Assembly: GCF_000003815.2 (NCBI RefSeq)
Contig: NC_049989.1
Location: 21,893,128-21,957,127, forward strand
DNA length: 64,000 bases
Direction of reading: 5' to 3'
Source: Branchiostoma floridae
Taxonomy: Eukaryota > Chordata > Leptocardii > Amphioxiformes > Branchiostomatidae
A model generated the notes under the pieces. The model saw nothing but the letters and a program-made list of their open reading frames with translations, was not told the origin of the DNA and did not search any database. Positions within the stretch are counted from its first letter, which is position 1; each line of letters opens with the position of its first letter. Positions 1-9,960 of this stretch are shown here, in pieces. The position numbers were made by a program, and so were the translations under genes.

Positions 1-365
1 ATTTATTGTTAACTAGGGGCTGATGGAGAATGGTCAGAATCGCCAAAGTGATGGAGAATAGTCAGAATGGCCAAAGTGATAGAGAATGGTCAGAATGACC
101 AGAGTGATGAAGAATGGTCAGAATGTCCTGAGTGATGGAGAACTTGTGGTAAGAAGTGCCAAAGTGATGGAGAATGGTCAGAATGGCCAAAGTGGTAGAG
201 AATGGTCAGAATGACCAGAGTGGTGGAGAATGATCAGAATGACCTAAGTGATGGAGAATGGTCAGAATGGCCAAAGTGATGGAGAATGGTCAGAATGACC
301 AAAGTGGTAGAGAATGGTCAGAATGACCTAAGTGATGGAGAATGGTCAGAATGGCCAAAATAAGA
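1..365. repeat. 28-bp minisatellite
   Basis: About a dozen tandem, imperfect copies of a 28-base unit of the form GATGGAGAATGGTCAGAATG followed by GCCAAAGT. The copies vary between GGCCAAAGT, GACCAGAGT and GACCTAAGT. The array is cut by the window start, so its full length is unknown. No exon edge is recognisable in the unit. Confidence 0.9.
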
Positions 366-1338
366 CATAGAAGTCATAGAAGGTTTATAATGGTCAATTT
401 GACTGGAGACAGAAGGGATTGATGAGGGACCTACTAGACCCTGGAAGCAGGCTGTTAGGTGATACATTCATGACGTGTACAACGCATGTGCATGTGAGCA
501 ACGCTGTGGGCAACGTATGTGCATGTACAATGTACAGGAGTCATGACGTACTGCTATCATTTGCATTTTGCATGTTCATGAGAAGAAACTCATTTGCATG
601 TTCGTGAGAGTTAAAAGGCCCCGTTACCGGTTTCTTCACGTACCCATTGACGTTTCTTGGCGCGATCGAGTAGAAGAGAAATTATGTCCAACCTGACAGA
701 GGAGACGTCGTTCCGAGAGCGTCCTGGCGGCCAGGCTGTGTTTCAGGTTCGACTGGAGTTTGTTTTTACAACTTTCTGATAAAAATTAAGTGCTGGGTTG
801 AAGCGATGGCGATAGAATTGTAAAATTTGCTCTCATCGATCAGCTCGGAAGGGTACAAGCAGGCGGTCTCCCTGTTCACAGATGGCACTGTGGTAGGATC
901 TTTGCTAGTCTGGTTACTCCAAACCTATTATAGTTGCCGAGCCTCTTTTTTCATACTTAATATTTTCCTAAGATGATTAAAATCTTTGCTTTTGTGCAAG
1001 GCACATTCATCTTGTATTGTCTTGTTGACTTCGTGTTGTGACACAAACAAAATGTGACATCGTGGCATCCCTGTATACAATCAACACCAGATGTAGGGGC
1101 GGGAGGGTGGTGGTAGGGGGAGACCCTGAAGACAGCCATTGGAAGAGCTGCAAATCCAGAATAATACTGAATAACGGTACCCATAACGGTACCATCACAC
1201 CATTTTGAGATAGGTCACTAGTAATCTTAATGTTGACAAAACCAAAGTACAGCGACGTTTGTAAGTAAGGCAAGGCGATCTTGGAAATATCACGAACTTC
1301 AAGGCGGATTGGGTTCTAGGGTGTCACATAGCATCAAA
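366..1338. other. non-coding stretch, no gene seen
   Basis: I see no convincing exon. Short open frames here lack family resemblance and good splice context. Its right edge is the target site of the transposon that starts at 1339. Confidence 0.5.
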
Positions 1339-2583
1339 GAGGGTCTGCATGCCTTTTTCCGTTAAGCGTTACGAGCCATTTTAATTCACCGTTAATCGTT
1401 ACCGATCCTCTCTAATTTAACGTTAATCGTTATCTGTATATTCTTCGTGAAGCGTTATTGGTCGTTTTAATTCAACGTTAACCGTTATTTGATATCCCGA
1501 ATTCACCGTTAAGCGTTACCAAGAAATTTTTCGTAACCCGTTATACACACGAAGTCAAATGCCAGATAGAACCCCGGAAATTGCAGGAAATGGCGTTTCA
1601 AAGGGTCCAGATTTTACAATTTTCTCCGAGCCTTTCTCCGAGCTCTGGACAGGGTAAAATATGTTGCGGAAGCGTCGCCCTCAAAAAACTTGATCACTCA
1701 TACAGATTTCAGTGTAAACTTAGCTTAGTTTCGGGCAAAAAGTACTCCTAGAATGCAGAAAATTAGGTTTCTCCGGACCTTCATTGCGACGGCTGGAGCC
1801 TTTGGCGCTCACGATGACATGGTGAAAATATGTTAGGGGCGTGGGTAGGCACAAAAAACTTTTCTCTCTAATAGAATGTCATTTAATTTAGCTTCGTGTT
1901 ACAGCAAAATGAGTCCATCAAAATGCAGTAAATGGCGTTTCAGATGGTCCAGATTTTAATTTTCCCGGACTTACATTGCAACGTCTCGTGCCTTCTGAGC
2001 TCGAAAAGGTAAAATATGTCGGGGGCTCTGGGGGTGGAGGCCAAAGCTATAATCATTGTGTAATTTGATGAAAATGTCAAAATCAACCTAGCTTAGTCAG
2101 TCGGCAAAATTTGCCGAAAATCCAGGAAACAGCATTTAAGAGGGTCTTGATTTTAAAATTTTCCCGGGGGAGCATAAATTTTCCCGAGGGGATGCGTCGC
2201 GCCTTCGGCGATCCATGTGCTGAAACAATGGTTCAATCCCCCCATAAGAAATTTGCTGCCGCCGTCTCTGTGGTGGGCCGGGAACTCTGCCTCCGTCAAT
2301 TTACAGATGTCATGGACAATGTCCCTGTCATTCCTCCGGGTTCTGGGCACCTATTCTGGGCTGCATTTGTCATTAGTCGGATATTTTCCCCCATTGATAT
2401 AACTACTCTAGCGTTGTATAAATAGGAATGCACGTCAATGTTACTTTCAACGGTGTTATGTTTTGTAACTCCTTCTGAATTTACCGTTAAGCGTTACCGG
2501 GCCTCCTGAATTTACCGTTACCCGTTACCGGGCCTCCTGAATTCACCGTTAAGCGTTACCAAGACCCCCCCATACAGACCCTC
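1339..2583. mobile_element. non-autonomous DNA transposon with GAGGGTCTG termini
   Basis: The element begins GAGGGTCTGCATG and ends with the inverse CATACAGACCCTC. It is flanked by a 6-base direct repeat ATCAAA at 1333-1338 and 2584-2589, which I read as the target-site duplication. Subterminal blocks near both ends repeat the motif CCGTTAAGCGTTACC. The interior (about 1561-2180) holds three or four diverged copies of a unit of about 180 bases containing AAATGGCGTTTCA and CCAGATTTTA. No transposase frame is present, so it must be mobilised in trans. The same termini occur on the element at 38403-39261. Superfamily not assigned. Confidence 0.75.
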
Positions 2584-2589
2584 ATCAAA

Positions 2590-3452
2590 CAACTAGTACG
2601 TGGTAAATCCGAGAACGTCCAACTTCTCCAAGGTGGGGATAGAATTTCACTCAGAAGTCAGGTGAGGATTTGCTTTTCGGACCAACTTAACAAGATCCCG
2701 CCGTATCAATATGATTGTAGACATTGTGACGTTTCTTATTTTTTCATGCGGGTAAACAAATTTTCCTGTCCCCAAAGAAACGAATACTAGGTTATGCAAC
2801 TCTGTTGCTCGAACAGAAATAAGCGCTGCAGAGTTTAAACAAGAAATCTTTTAAGAAAAGCTGTGCATTGCCGCGTATTTTATGACTGAACTGCTGAGAG
2901 CGACACCTATCTTCTTCAGTAGGAAATGCAGCAAAAGGGGATATTGGAAATTTACCTCATTATCATAATTTATGTCACATGAATTATTGGCACATTAAAC
3001 AGGTTTTGTAAAACTTTTTGACCCACAATGAATATGCAATATTTTTCATTACAAAATAAGTTCCTTCTGATGCAATTTGTGATATATCGTTATATAAACA
3101 TGGTGAGTTAAAGCGTAGATTTATTACGCTGGACCACATACAGTAACATGTGTCTAGAAGAGAGTTTTAATACTCGCCTGGAATGTACCATTTTCTAACT
3201 AAGCAATGAAACTCGGCAAGGAAAGAAGGGCCTTTGGAAGGGGCTTTGGAAGGGCTGGGTTAAAAGGTCCGTCCATGGAACCATGGAAGAAAGCTGGCAT
3301 AAGGCATTGCCGCTGGCGCGGCAATGCAAAAATATCACCAAAGTCACAAGTAAAGGAGTCAGGACCTCTTCAGAATGCTCCCCACCCATTTGTAAAGATG
3401 GTTTCTTCCACATGGAGACACATGATAGGATGACCAATGGAGGGTACCATTT
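2590..3452. other. non-coding stretch upstream of the zinc-finger exon
   Basis: No gene recognised. It is probably intron or 5' flank of the zinc-finger gene and ends in an assembly gap, so an upstream exon could be hidden. Confidence 0.4.
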
Positions 3453-3603
3453 NNNNNNNNNNNNNNNNNNNNNNNNNNNNNNNNNNNNNNNNNNNNNNNN
3501 NNNNNNNNNNNNNNNNNNNNNNNNNNNNNNNNNNNNNNNNNNNNNNNNNNNNNNNNNNNNNNNNNNNNNNNNNNNNNNNNNNNNNNNNNNNNNNNNNNNN
3601 NNN
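3453..3603. other. assembly gap (N)
   Basis: 151 unresolved bases, immediately upstream of the splice acceptor of the zinc-finger exon. Confidence 1.
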
Positions 3604-3623
3604 ATTTTCTTTCCTCTTGCCAG

Positions 3624-4673
3624 ATGGAAGACTCAGCCACAGATCTGCACCAGAGCCAGGCCTGTCCAGAAACAGACGATGGAGGGACAGGTAAACTGCG
3701 TAGCCAGACTCACAGTGGGGAGAGACCACATCGGTGTCGGGAATGCGAGTTCGCCACATCGAAGATGTCCGCCCTGAAACGGCACGTAAGGACGGAACAC
3801 GCCGCGGGGAAGAGGAAACTGACGGAGAAACACTGCTGTCCACACTGTGAGTACGATGGGGCCAATATGAAGCTGCACGTCAGGACTCACGCTGGTGGGA
3901 GACCACACCAGTGCCCGCACTGCGAGTATTCAGCATCGCAGAGGGGTAACCTAAAACGGCACATAAGGGCTAAACACACCGGTGAGAGACCCTACATTTG
4001 CGGACATTGTGGCTACTCAACAGCAAATAAACAGCACCTTGTGCATCATGTAAGGGCAACGCACGGTGGTGAGCGACCATTTCAGTGTGCTGTTTGTGAC
4101 TATTCCGCTGCACGAAAGATCACATTGGAACGCCACATCCTGGCAAAACACAGTAACAGTCGGCCGTACAAATGCACACAGTGTGACCACTCTGCAGTGA
4201 CCAAAAACAATTTAAAGGTTCATATGAGGTCACACACCCATGAGAAACCATACAGTTGTGAGATGTGCGATTTTTCTACCGGGCATAAGGGCAGTTTGAA
4301 TAAGCACATGGCAACCCACACTGGGGAGAAACCTTACAAGTGTGAAGTCTGTGATTATTCCACTGCTCATATGTCCAGTTTTAAGACACATATGGCCACT
4401 CACACCGGTGAGAAACCTTACAAGTGTGGAATTTGCTGTTATTCTGCAGCTCATATGTCCAATTTGAAACGTCACATGGCCACCCACACTGGAGATAAAC
4501 CATACAAGTGTGACATATGTGACTATTCTGCAGCACAAGTGTCTAACTTAAAGTATCACATGGCCACTCACACAGGTGAGAAACCTTACAAGTGTGGAGT
4601 GTGTGACTATTCTTCAGCACGAATGTTTACTTTAAAGCGTCACATGGCTTCTCACACCGGTGAGAAAAGCTAA
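3624..4673 (+). CDS. C2H2 zinc-finger protein, terminal exon
   Basis: Single open exon of 349 codons. A pyrimidine-rich tract and CAG (3611-3623) sit directly before the first ATG, so 3624 may be the first base of an internal or last exon rather than the true start. Residues 1-30 are acidic and polar. Eleven C2H2 fingers follow to the C-terminus, joined by TGEKPY-type linkers in the last half, and the protein stops just after HTGEKS. Finger 2 is short: nine residues instead of twelve lie between its second Cys and first His, so it may not fold. Fingers 8-11 have helix contacts (-1,2,3,6) H-S-S-T, H-S-N-R, Q-S-N-Y and R-F-T-R. Tandem fingers of this type bind DNA in the nucleus, usually as transcriptional regulators. 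No KRAB, BTB or SCAN domain is visible here. Orthology not assigned. Confidence 0.9.
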   Translation: MEDSATDLHQSQACPETDDGGTGKLRSQTHSGERPHRCRECEFATSKMSALKRHVRTEHAAGKRKLTEKHCCPHCEYDGANMKLHVRTHAGGRPHQCPHCEYSASQRGNLKRHIRAKHTGERPYICGHCGYSTANKQHLVHHVRATHGGERPFQCAVCDYSAARKITLERHILAKHSNSRPYKCTQCDHSAVTKNNLKVHMRSHTHEKPYSCEMCDFSTGHKGSLNKHMATHTGEKPYKCEVCDYSTAHMSSFKTHMATHTGEKPYKCGICCYSAAHMSNLKRHMATHTGDKPYKCDICDYSAAQVSNLKYHMATHTGEKPYKCGVCDYSSARMFTLKRHMASHTGEKS

Positions 4674-4962
4674 AAACACTTGGAAGTTGCTTTCATAACG
4701 ATGAATGAATAGATAAATAGAAGAATAGAAGTAGTATGATAACGTGAATGAAGAATGAGTAAAGAGAATACTCATGAATGTTCACACCAAACTTGTTTTC
4801 AGAGCATTTATTCATAAGTACGAACGTCACACTACATCCTCAAAGGAAGTCGTTTGGTTTATATGGATGTTGTGACAGTTAGCCCAGCCTCCTTCGCTGA
4901 CTTTTAGCAGTGCTGGCTTTTACTTTATGGGTGAGCACTTGTTTGTGATTCTAAGGTAAAAT

Positions 4963-4968
4963 AATAAA
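4963..4968 (+). terminator. polyadenylation signal AATAAA of the zinc-finger gene
   Basis: AATAAA about 290 bases after the stop codon, in AT-rich sequence. It is the first clear canonical signal downstream on this strand. Confidence 0.55.
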
Positions 4969-5092
4969 ATGAAATGTTCTCTACTGCTGGGAGAGTGAGT
5001 TTTCTCCCATTAATTAGAGAACCTTGCCAATGTGAACAAACACTCTCCCATAAAATAAATGGCAGCGCTGCTAGAAGCCTGTGAAGGGAGGA

Positions 5093-5236
5093 GGCTTTGG
5101 GTTAGCCTGGAGTCCAGCCTTGTTTGCTTAAGCCCACTACCGAAGAAGGACATTCGGTAGCGGAACAAACGTGGAGTGACCTTCAGGAGCGGACTAAAAC
5201 AAACATGGCTGGACTCTGGGCTAGCTTCGGGTAGCC
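5093..5236. repeat. short imperfect inverted repeat
   Basis: GGAGTCCAGCC near 5109 pairs with GGCTGGACTC near 5207, and CACTACCGAA near 5138 pairs with TTCGGTAG near 5154. It looks like a small MITE, but I could not define the target duplication. Confidence 0.4.
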
Positions 5237-5414
5237 TGTATTACACAATCTCTCGCTTTTTTTATGGCTAACATGTAACAGGCTCTTCCTCATAAGAACT
5301 TGCGGCCATGCACATCCATCTCGGGAGAACCATAATCCTTGAGTTACCAATGGGAGCGCAGGACTCTGATGCACCTTTGAATATCCCTTCAATAGGAGCC
5401 CAGGATGCTGTTAC

Positions 5415-5600
5415 TATGGAAACCAGGCACTGTATTCTGTTCATCATCAACATAAGGTCGTTGTTGATCGTACGTGAAGATAATTTTTTTTTTGGGGGGG
5501 GGGGATGTCAGACAAAGGGGGGATGATTTTGATAAAGGGGGTTGATGTTGGGGGGGGGGGGGACCATATTTTGTTCATCATCAGCACGAGGTCCTTGTTT
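5415..5600 (-). pseudogene. two degenerate copies of the tail of SLC25A1 exon 6c
   Basis: On the minus strand, two blocks (about 5548-5600 and 5415-5465) resemble the last codons of exon 6c. The exon ends DELVLLMNRI-stop, whereas the copies read KDLVLMMNKI and NDLMLMMNRI without a stop at the same place. Each copy carries the adjoining downstream G/C-run sequence, so the unit is the stop-codon edge plus its 3' flank. I infer non-functional tandem duplicates. Confidence 0.6.
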
Positions 5601-5688
5601 GGGATGGTGATGGTTGGGGCAGGGTGGTGGTCAGACAAGGGAGGGGGGTCATTTAATTCTAATTAAGGGGGTTGATGCGGGGGGGGTA

Positions 5689-5791
5689 CTATATTCTGTT
5701 CATCAGCAGCACCAGCTCATCGTACATAGCAAAGGCCAGGGCCACCTCACTGGAGGAGCGCAGCAGTCTCGGCTGGATCCCCTTGTAGAAC
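5689..5791 (-). CDS. citrate carrier alternative terminal exon 6c
   Basis: Minus-strand exon preceded by a C-rich tract and CAG. Spliced to exon 5 (15357), it completes an Ala codon and continues FYKGIQPRLLR, then SSSEVALAFAMYDELVLLMN, then RI and stop. That aligns with the sixth helix of SLC25A1 and gives a 332-residue protein. It keeps both arginines of the PRLxR motif. It replaces VCLD by SSSE and replaces the Lys of the cytoplasmic-side D-E-x-x-K motif with Leu. It is the most distant of the three last exons (9.6 kb from exon 5). ATTAAA on the minus strand at 5652-5657 could be its polyadenylation signal. It could instead be a decaying duplicate, although the frame is open and in phase. 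Confidence 0.65.
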
Positions 5792-6000
5792 CTGGGGGGT
5801 AGAAGGGAGGGGGTCAGGAAAGGGGGGAAGGTCAGGAAAGGGGGGTAGAAGGGAGGGGGTCAGGTCAGGAAAGGGGGGTAGAAAGAGGGGGGTGTCAGAT
5901 AAGGGGGTAGACGGGGTGTCAGGTAAGGGGGTTAGAAGGGAGGGGGTGTAACAGAAGGGTGTAGAAATGAGGGGGTGTCAGATAAGGGGGTTATATGGGT
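5792..6000. repeat. G-rich minisatellite abutting exon 6c acceptor
   Basis: Tandem G-rich units (AGAAGGGAGGGGGTCAG and GGAAAGGGGGG variants) begin at the 3' splice site of exon 6c. Read in the sense of the gene (-), this is a long pyrimidine tract. On the + strand it has many runs of four or more G and could form G-quadruplexes. Confidence 0.8.
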
Positions 6001-8628
6001 ACAGGAGTAGGTGGTGTATGAACTTAATGAAGGATTGTGTAGGGTGTTTGTCAAACCAAAATCATCAAGCTGCTCTCTGTGCATTTCCAGACAGGCTGAA
6101 GTCACTCCTCGTGCATTTATCATCTTGGGGTACTTTCTTTCGACACGTCTCCAAATTCTTCAGGTTAAGGAAATACATCTGCAAGGCAATTTATTTTGCC
6201 CTCGCGCCATATCTGCGGCATCTTCTCAGAAATGACGCAAACTGTTTATTTTGCCATGGATAATCTTTTTTTTACTAAAAAAGCACATTAAGTCATTTCA
6301 TCTTCAACACAAAAACACAATGACAACGATGCACCTCCAGACTCCATTTATTTGCCAGTTTACAGACATGACATGACACAGAAGTTCATCTTCCACTGGA
6401 CAACTAGGAACTACCTACAAAAATACCACATAGATTATTTACTATACATGTTGATTTCTCTTCAATTTTCTATTCCCAGCAGCAAGAAGCAAGAAAGTAC
6501 ATTGTTTAAAAAGTGTTGAATGAGAGAAACATACACAGACTTTTGCAAGAAATTCATCTGAAATCTACATGCAGTACATGTACAAGGAAAGGAATGTTTT
6601 AGATTGAGTCAACAGATGCAGAAATTTAATGTTAAGCCAGAACCAATCAGATGGCTTCATTCCATAAACCAGTGTTCTGATTGGTTGTGACATCATTAGT
6701 TTGGCTGTCACTCAATTTACAATCTGATACATTACAGTGTCCCTAAAACAGTAACTTATGAAAAATATGTTTGTGCAACAACAAAAAGTTGCTCAAAGCA
6801 CACTTATCCACTAAGATTAATTTTCTGGACATTTTTTTTACATTTCTATGGAAGCAGATTCATACATCAATATGGCCCTAACTTGCTGTGCCATCCACTA
6901 AACATTAGTTGTTTTATATAATATTAGAAAACATATTTGGAAGAAATCTCAAGCAGAGTGTATCTCAAATTGGCCACACTAACTCAGCTGCTTGGTTCAC
7001 AGCAAAACACAAACTGAAGAAATTAAGGCTTATACTCCAATTACTCCAAACCCATCTAGGTGCTGTTTGCTTTGGAAGTCTCTTGGACACTGGAAATGGG
7101 CAAAACAAAGTCTATTTTTTCGTCTTAGGATTTTGAAGAAAATAATGCTGGACAGGAAAATCCAGTATGTACTGATTTCCATTTCCACATCTTAACTGAT
7201 CACCAGAACATCTGATCATGACGTTTGGAATATAAAACGAGCAGATGGCAGACAGAGTTGCAAGTCGGCCACAGCTCAGCACAAATGAATGACTACATCT
7301 CCTATGGATTGAAAATCTAGACAAAATGCACTCAACAGTGTTTGCTTATCACAGAGTCCTGATGACTGGAATAGTTACTGTGACATTGACGCCAGGGCTA
7401 TCTCCAGCTTGACTTGTTTTCCCACTATTTGGTAATGTTTTTTCCATCCCCTCCAATTGGTTGGGAGCCCATGTTGTTAACTTGTAAATCTGTCATGATT
7501 ATGAAAACACAATTTTTTTCAATTTTCTGCACTGAAGTTCAAATGTCTGGACAGATAGGGCGAAATGTTTGTTTGCCCCAACAGGCAGATTTCCGTCCCA
7601 GGACGGAGGGACGGGTCCTAGAGACAGATAGACATCCTCACACAGCACCTATACCAGTGGCAGGCCTCTGACTTCAACAGTTACGGGTACATCTGCACCC
7701 TCACACGGCACCTGATAGTTGCAGGCCTCTGTTTCGGTTTGAAAGACGGTAAAGTTGGGCATTTTGCTGCATCTTTTCTTTGATGCCAGACATCACATCA
7801 CACCACGTTTGACACACTGACATCCCCACCCAAGGCCACACCAGTTTACTTTGTTGGTTCTCATGCACCAAAAATGTACTGGGAGATCAACTTGAAGTTG
7901 AGGAGAAGAGTTGCACCTTCGTGCACACAGTTCAAATAAAGCCATGCTTTAACAAAGCTCTTCCCCAATGGTCATGTTTCAAATTTCTCATGAGAACAGA
8001 CAAAATAACTTTGTGTGACCTTGGTGTACATTGGACCCGACACCCTGAGTTACTACATACAACGCCCCCCTCCCACCCCTGCCCCCTCCAAAACCCCTGA
8101 CCCCCTCCCACCCCTGCCCCCCTCCCATTAACACCCAGGAAAGCCCATAGGTATACAGATAGAAACGCTGAGGATTTACATGAAAGCTACATGTACATTT
8201 TCATCACAAAACTTTCCAGTAAGGATTTCACAAAGAAAATATTTTCTTGTAATAAATTTTCACCAAACATTTCCACACTTCAGATCTGTTGTTGAATTCA
8301 ACAGAAACAGTCTCTTTGGACGATTCACTCAAAAGAATTTCCGATCAGATATACAGAAATTCTGATAAAATCCAAAACAAGATCCAAAACCTTTCACATC
8401 CAAGTCTTACAACTTTTCACGAGCTCTGCAAAACACTCAATTAGCATGAAAGATAAAACACGGACTAAACAATTGTACGTTTTGTCCCACCGCTTACTGT
8501 CTATTGCACATTCTTACAAAGCTTTAACCTCCTCTCTGCTAAGCCAGTCTTTTGGCACAACGTCTGTACTGGTCACAGGCTTACAAGGCAGGAGGATGGT
8601 TAAAAAATAATAATATCATAGAATCTAC
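6001..8628. other. non-coding; intron or possible long 3' UTR of SLC25A1
   Basis: No coding exon recognised. AATAAA on the minus strand at 6347-6352 could end a transcript using exon 6b, which would make much of this stretch 3' UTR; that is inference. A C-rich tract lies near 8065-8130. Confidence 0.4.
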
Positions 8629-8630
8629 TA

Positions 8631-8809
8631 CAGTAGAAGCCATTTAATTGCACAGCTTATTTGCCAGCGTATTTCGTGCAATTATCCGGCTGGTGCAATA
8701 ATGCGAAGTTATCCAGCTGGACCACACCAGTTTGGGATTTTGGGATTCCGTGCAGTTAACAGAAGTGTGCGTTAATCCATTGTGCAATTAACTGGCTTCT
8801 ACCGTACTG
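8631..8809. mobile_element. MITE with CAGTAGAAGCC-type termini, TA target
   Basis: Inverted ends CAGTAGAAGCC and GGCTTCTACCGTACTG continue inward as ATTTAATTGCAC and GTGCAATTAACT. It is flanked by TA at 8629-8630 and 8810-8811, which fits a Tc1/mariner or pogo-type non-autonomous element. 179 bases, no coding capacity. It overlaps the next element by a few bases. Confidence 0.7.
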
Positions 8810-9011
8810 TAAATCCATTTACTTTTGCGGAGGTTTTATTTTGCAGATGGAGGGAAAGTGTTTATGCTGCATGTAAAATCCTCGGTTAAAGTGATTCTGT
8901 AGTACGGCAGTGATAAACTCACCGGAAATGAATATTCCTGGTGCAATAGGTTTTTAGTGCAAAGTTAACTGCAAACACAAAACCACCGTGAAAGTTTGCA
9001 GATCTACAGTA
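8805..9011. mobile_element. MITE of the TACTGTAAAT family, copy 1
   Basis: Ends TACTGTAAATCC and GATCTACAGTA, with interior TTTTGCGG and CCGTGAAAG. Two related copies lie at 45122-45333 and 51874-52068. Confidence 0.65.
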
Positions 9012-9582
9012 CTTGCACCTGAGGCCTACATATCAGTGTAGTCTACAAAATTAGAGTCTGTTCCCATTTATAACACTTAGTAGTGCATAGATTACAATTA
9101 AGCCTACAAACACATCTGCACAGTGTCATGTAACATAGGATGGAGGTGGCAGTGGGCTTTTACAAGAGAATAAAACTACCTAAATCTTTAATAATTTTCA
9201 TTATGGAATACATCATAAAATGTATATTTCTTAATTATCGGCACTCCAGCTAAAGTATAACAAAAGATGGTCATTGGATTCTACAACAATTAATACAAGA
9301 ATTAATACAAGAAATTTCTAAAGATTTTTTTTCTTTGCTACAATTCTCAAAAAAGTTGTACCCAACAAAAATTACATTTTCATAGGTTTCATTTTCATTC
9401 TATGTTAATATATCTGATTATTGTGATGGCAATATTAGCCAAAAAGAAAAAAAGAAAAATCAAGTCAAGAGTTATAAAAGGTGTTATACAAACCATGCTG
9501 AAGTCGTCACTTTCATGACAGGTTTTCATGGCACGTGGATTTCCACAGGTTATGGTGACAATGATCACATTTCCATGCCACG

Positions 9583-9734
9583 TAAGACCACACCAATTTT
9601 ATGTCTTGGTTTGCCGAGTCTTTGCTCTATATTTTTCTTTTGTAATTCTAAAAAAAGGGCGACAACTCCCGTTCACAAATTTCACGTTATTTTTGACTTG
9701 ATTGAAAACCAATAATAAAATTGGAGTGGCCTTA
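9583..9734. mobile_element. MITE of the AAGGCCACACC family, copy 1
   Basis: Terminal inverted repeats of about 30 bases: TAAGACCACACCAATTTTAT at the left and its imperfect inverse ending GGAGTGGCCTTA at the right. Other copies are at 48395-48783 and 62689-63057. Confidence 0.7.
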
Positions 9735-9845
9735 ACAAAATTAAGATATTACTGATGAACGTGCATGAAAAACCACAGCACAACCGACGGACGCCGTCGT
9801 CATGGAAACCACCAAAACGACCCGATCCGTGCATCCGAGTTACGG

Positions 9846-9960
9846 TTAGTCGGTCTTCCAGACCACGTTTAACATCTTCACGACTTCCTCGTAAATAACG
9901 AACACCATGGCAACGTCCAAACACACGCGGCTCAGCCGGGGAAGCGTGCCCTTGTAGAAA
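9846..9960 (-). CDS. SLC25A1: citrate carrier terminal exon 6b (canonical-like)
   Basis: 115 bases in the minus sense after GTCCGCAG. It completes Ala299, then [20 protein letters not shown], then [17 protein letters not shown] and stop. It is nearest to the vertebrate C-terminus (KVWKTD). Arg307 and Arg310 correspond to human Arg282 and Arg285. It has the same length and phase as exon 6a. Confidence 0.9.

Noticed and set aside
1-365. CRISPR-like regular repeat spacing
   Set aside because: The units are contiguous and degenerate with no unique spacers; an ordinary minisatellite in a eukaryotic genome.
4230-4538. 102-codon minus-strand frame opposite the zinc fingers
   Set aside because: Shadow of the repetitive finger-coding strand.
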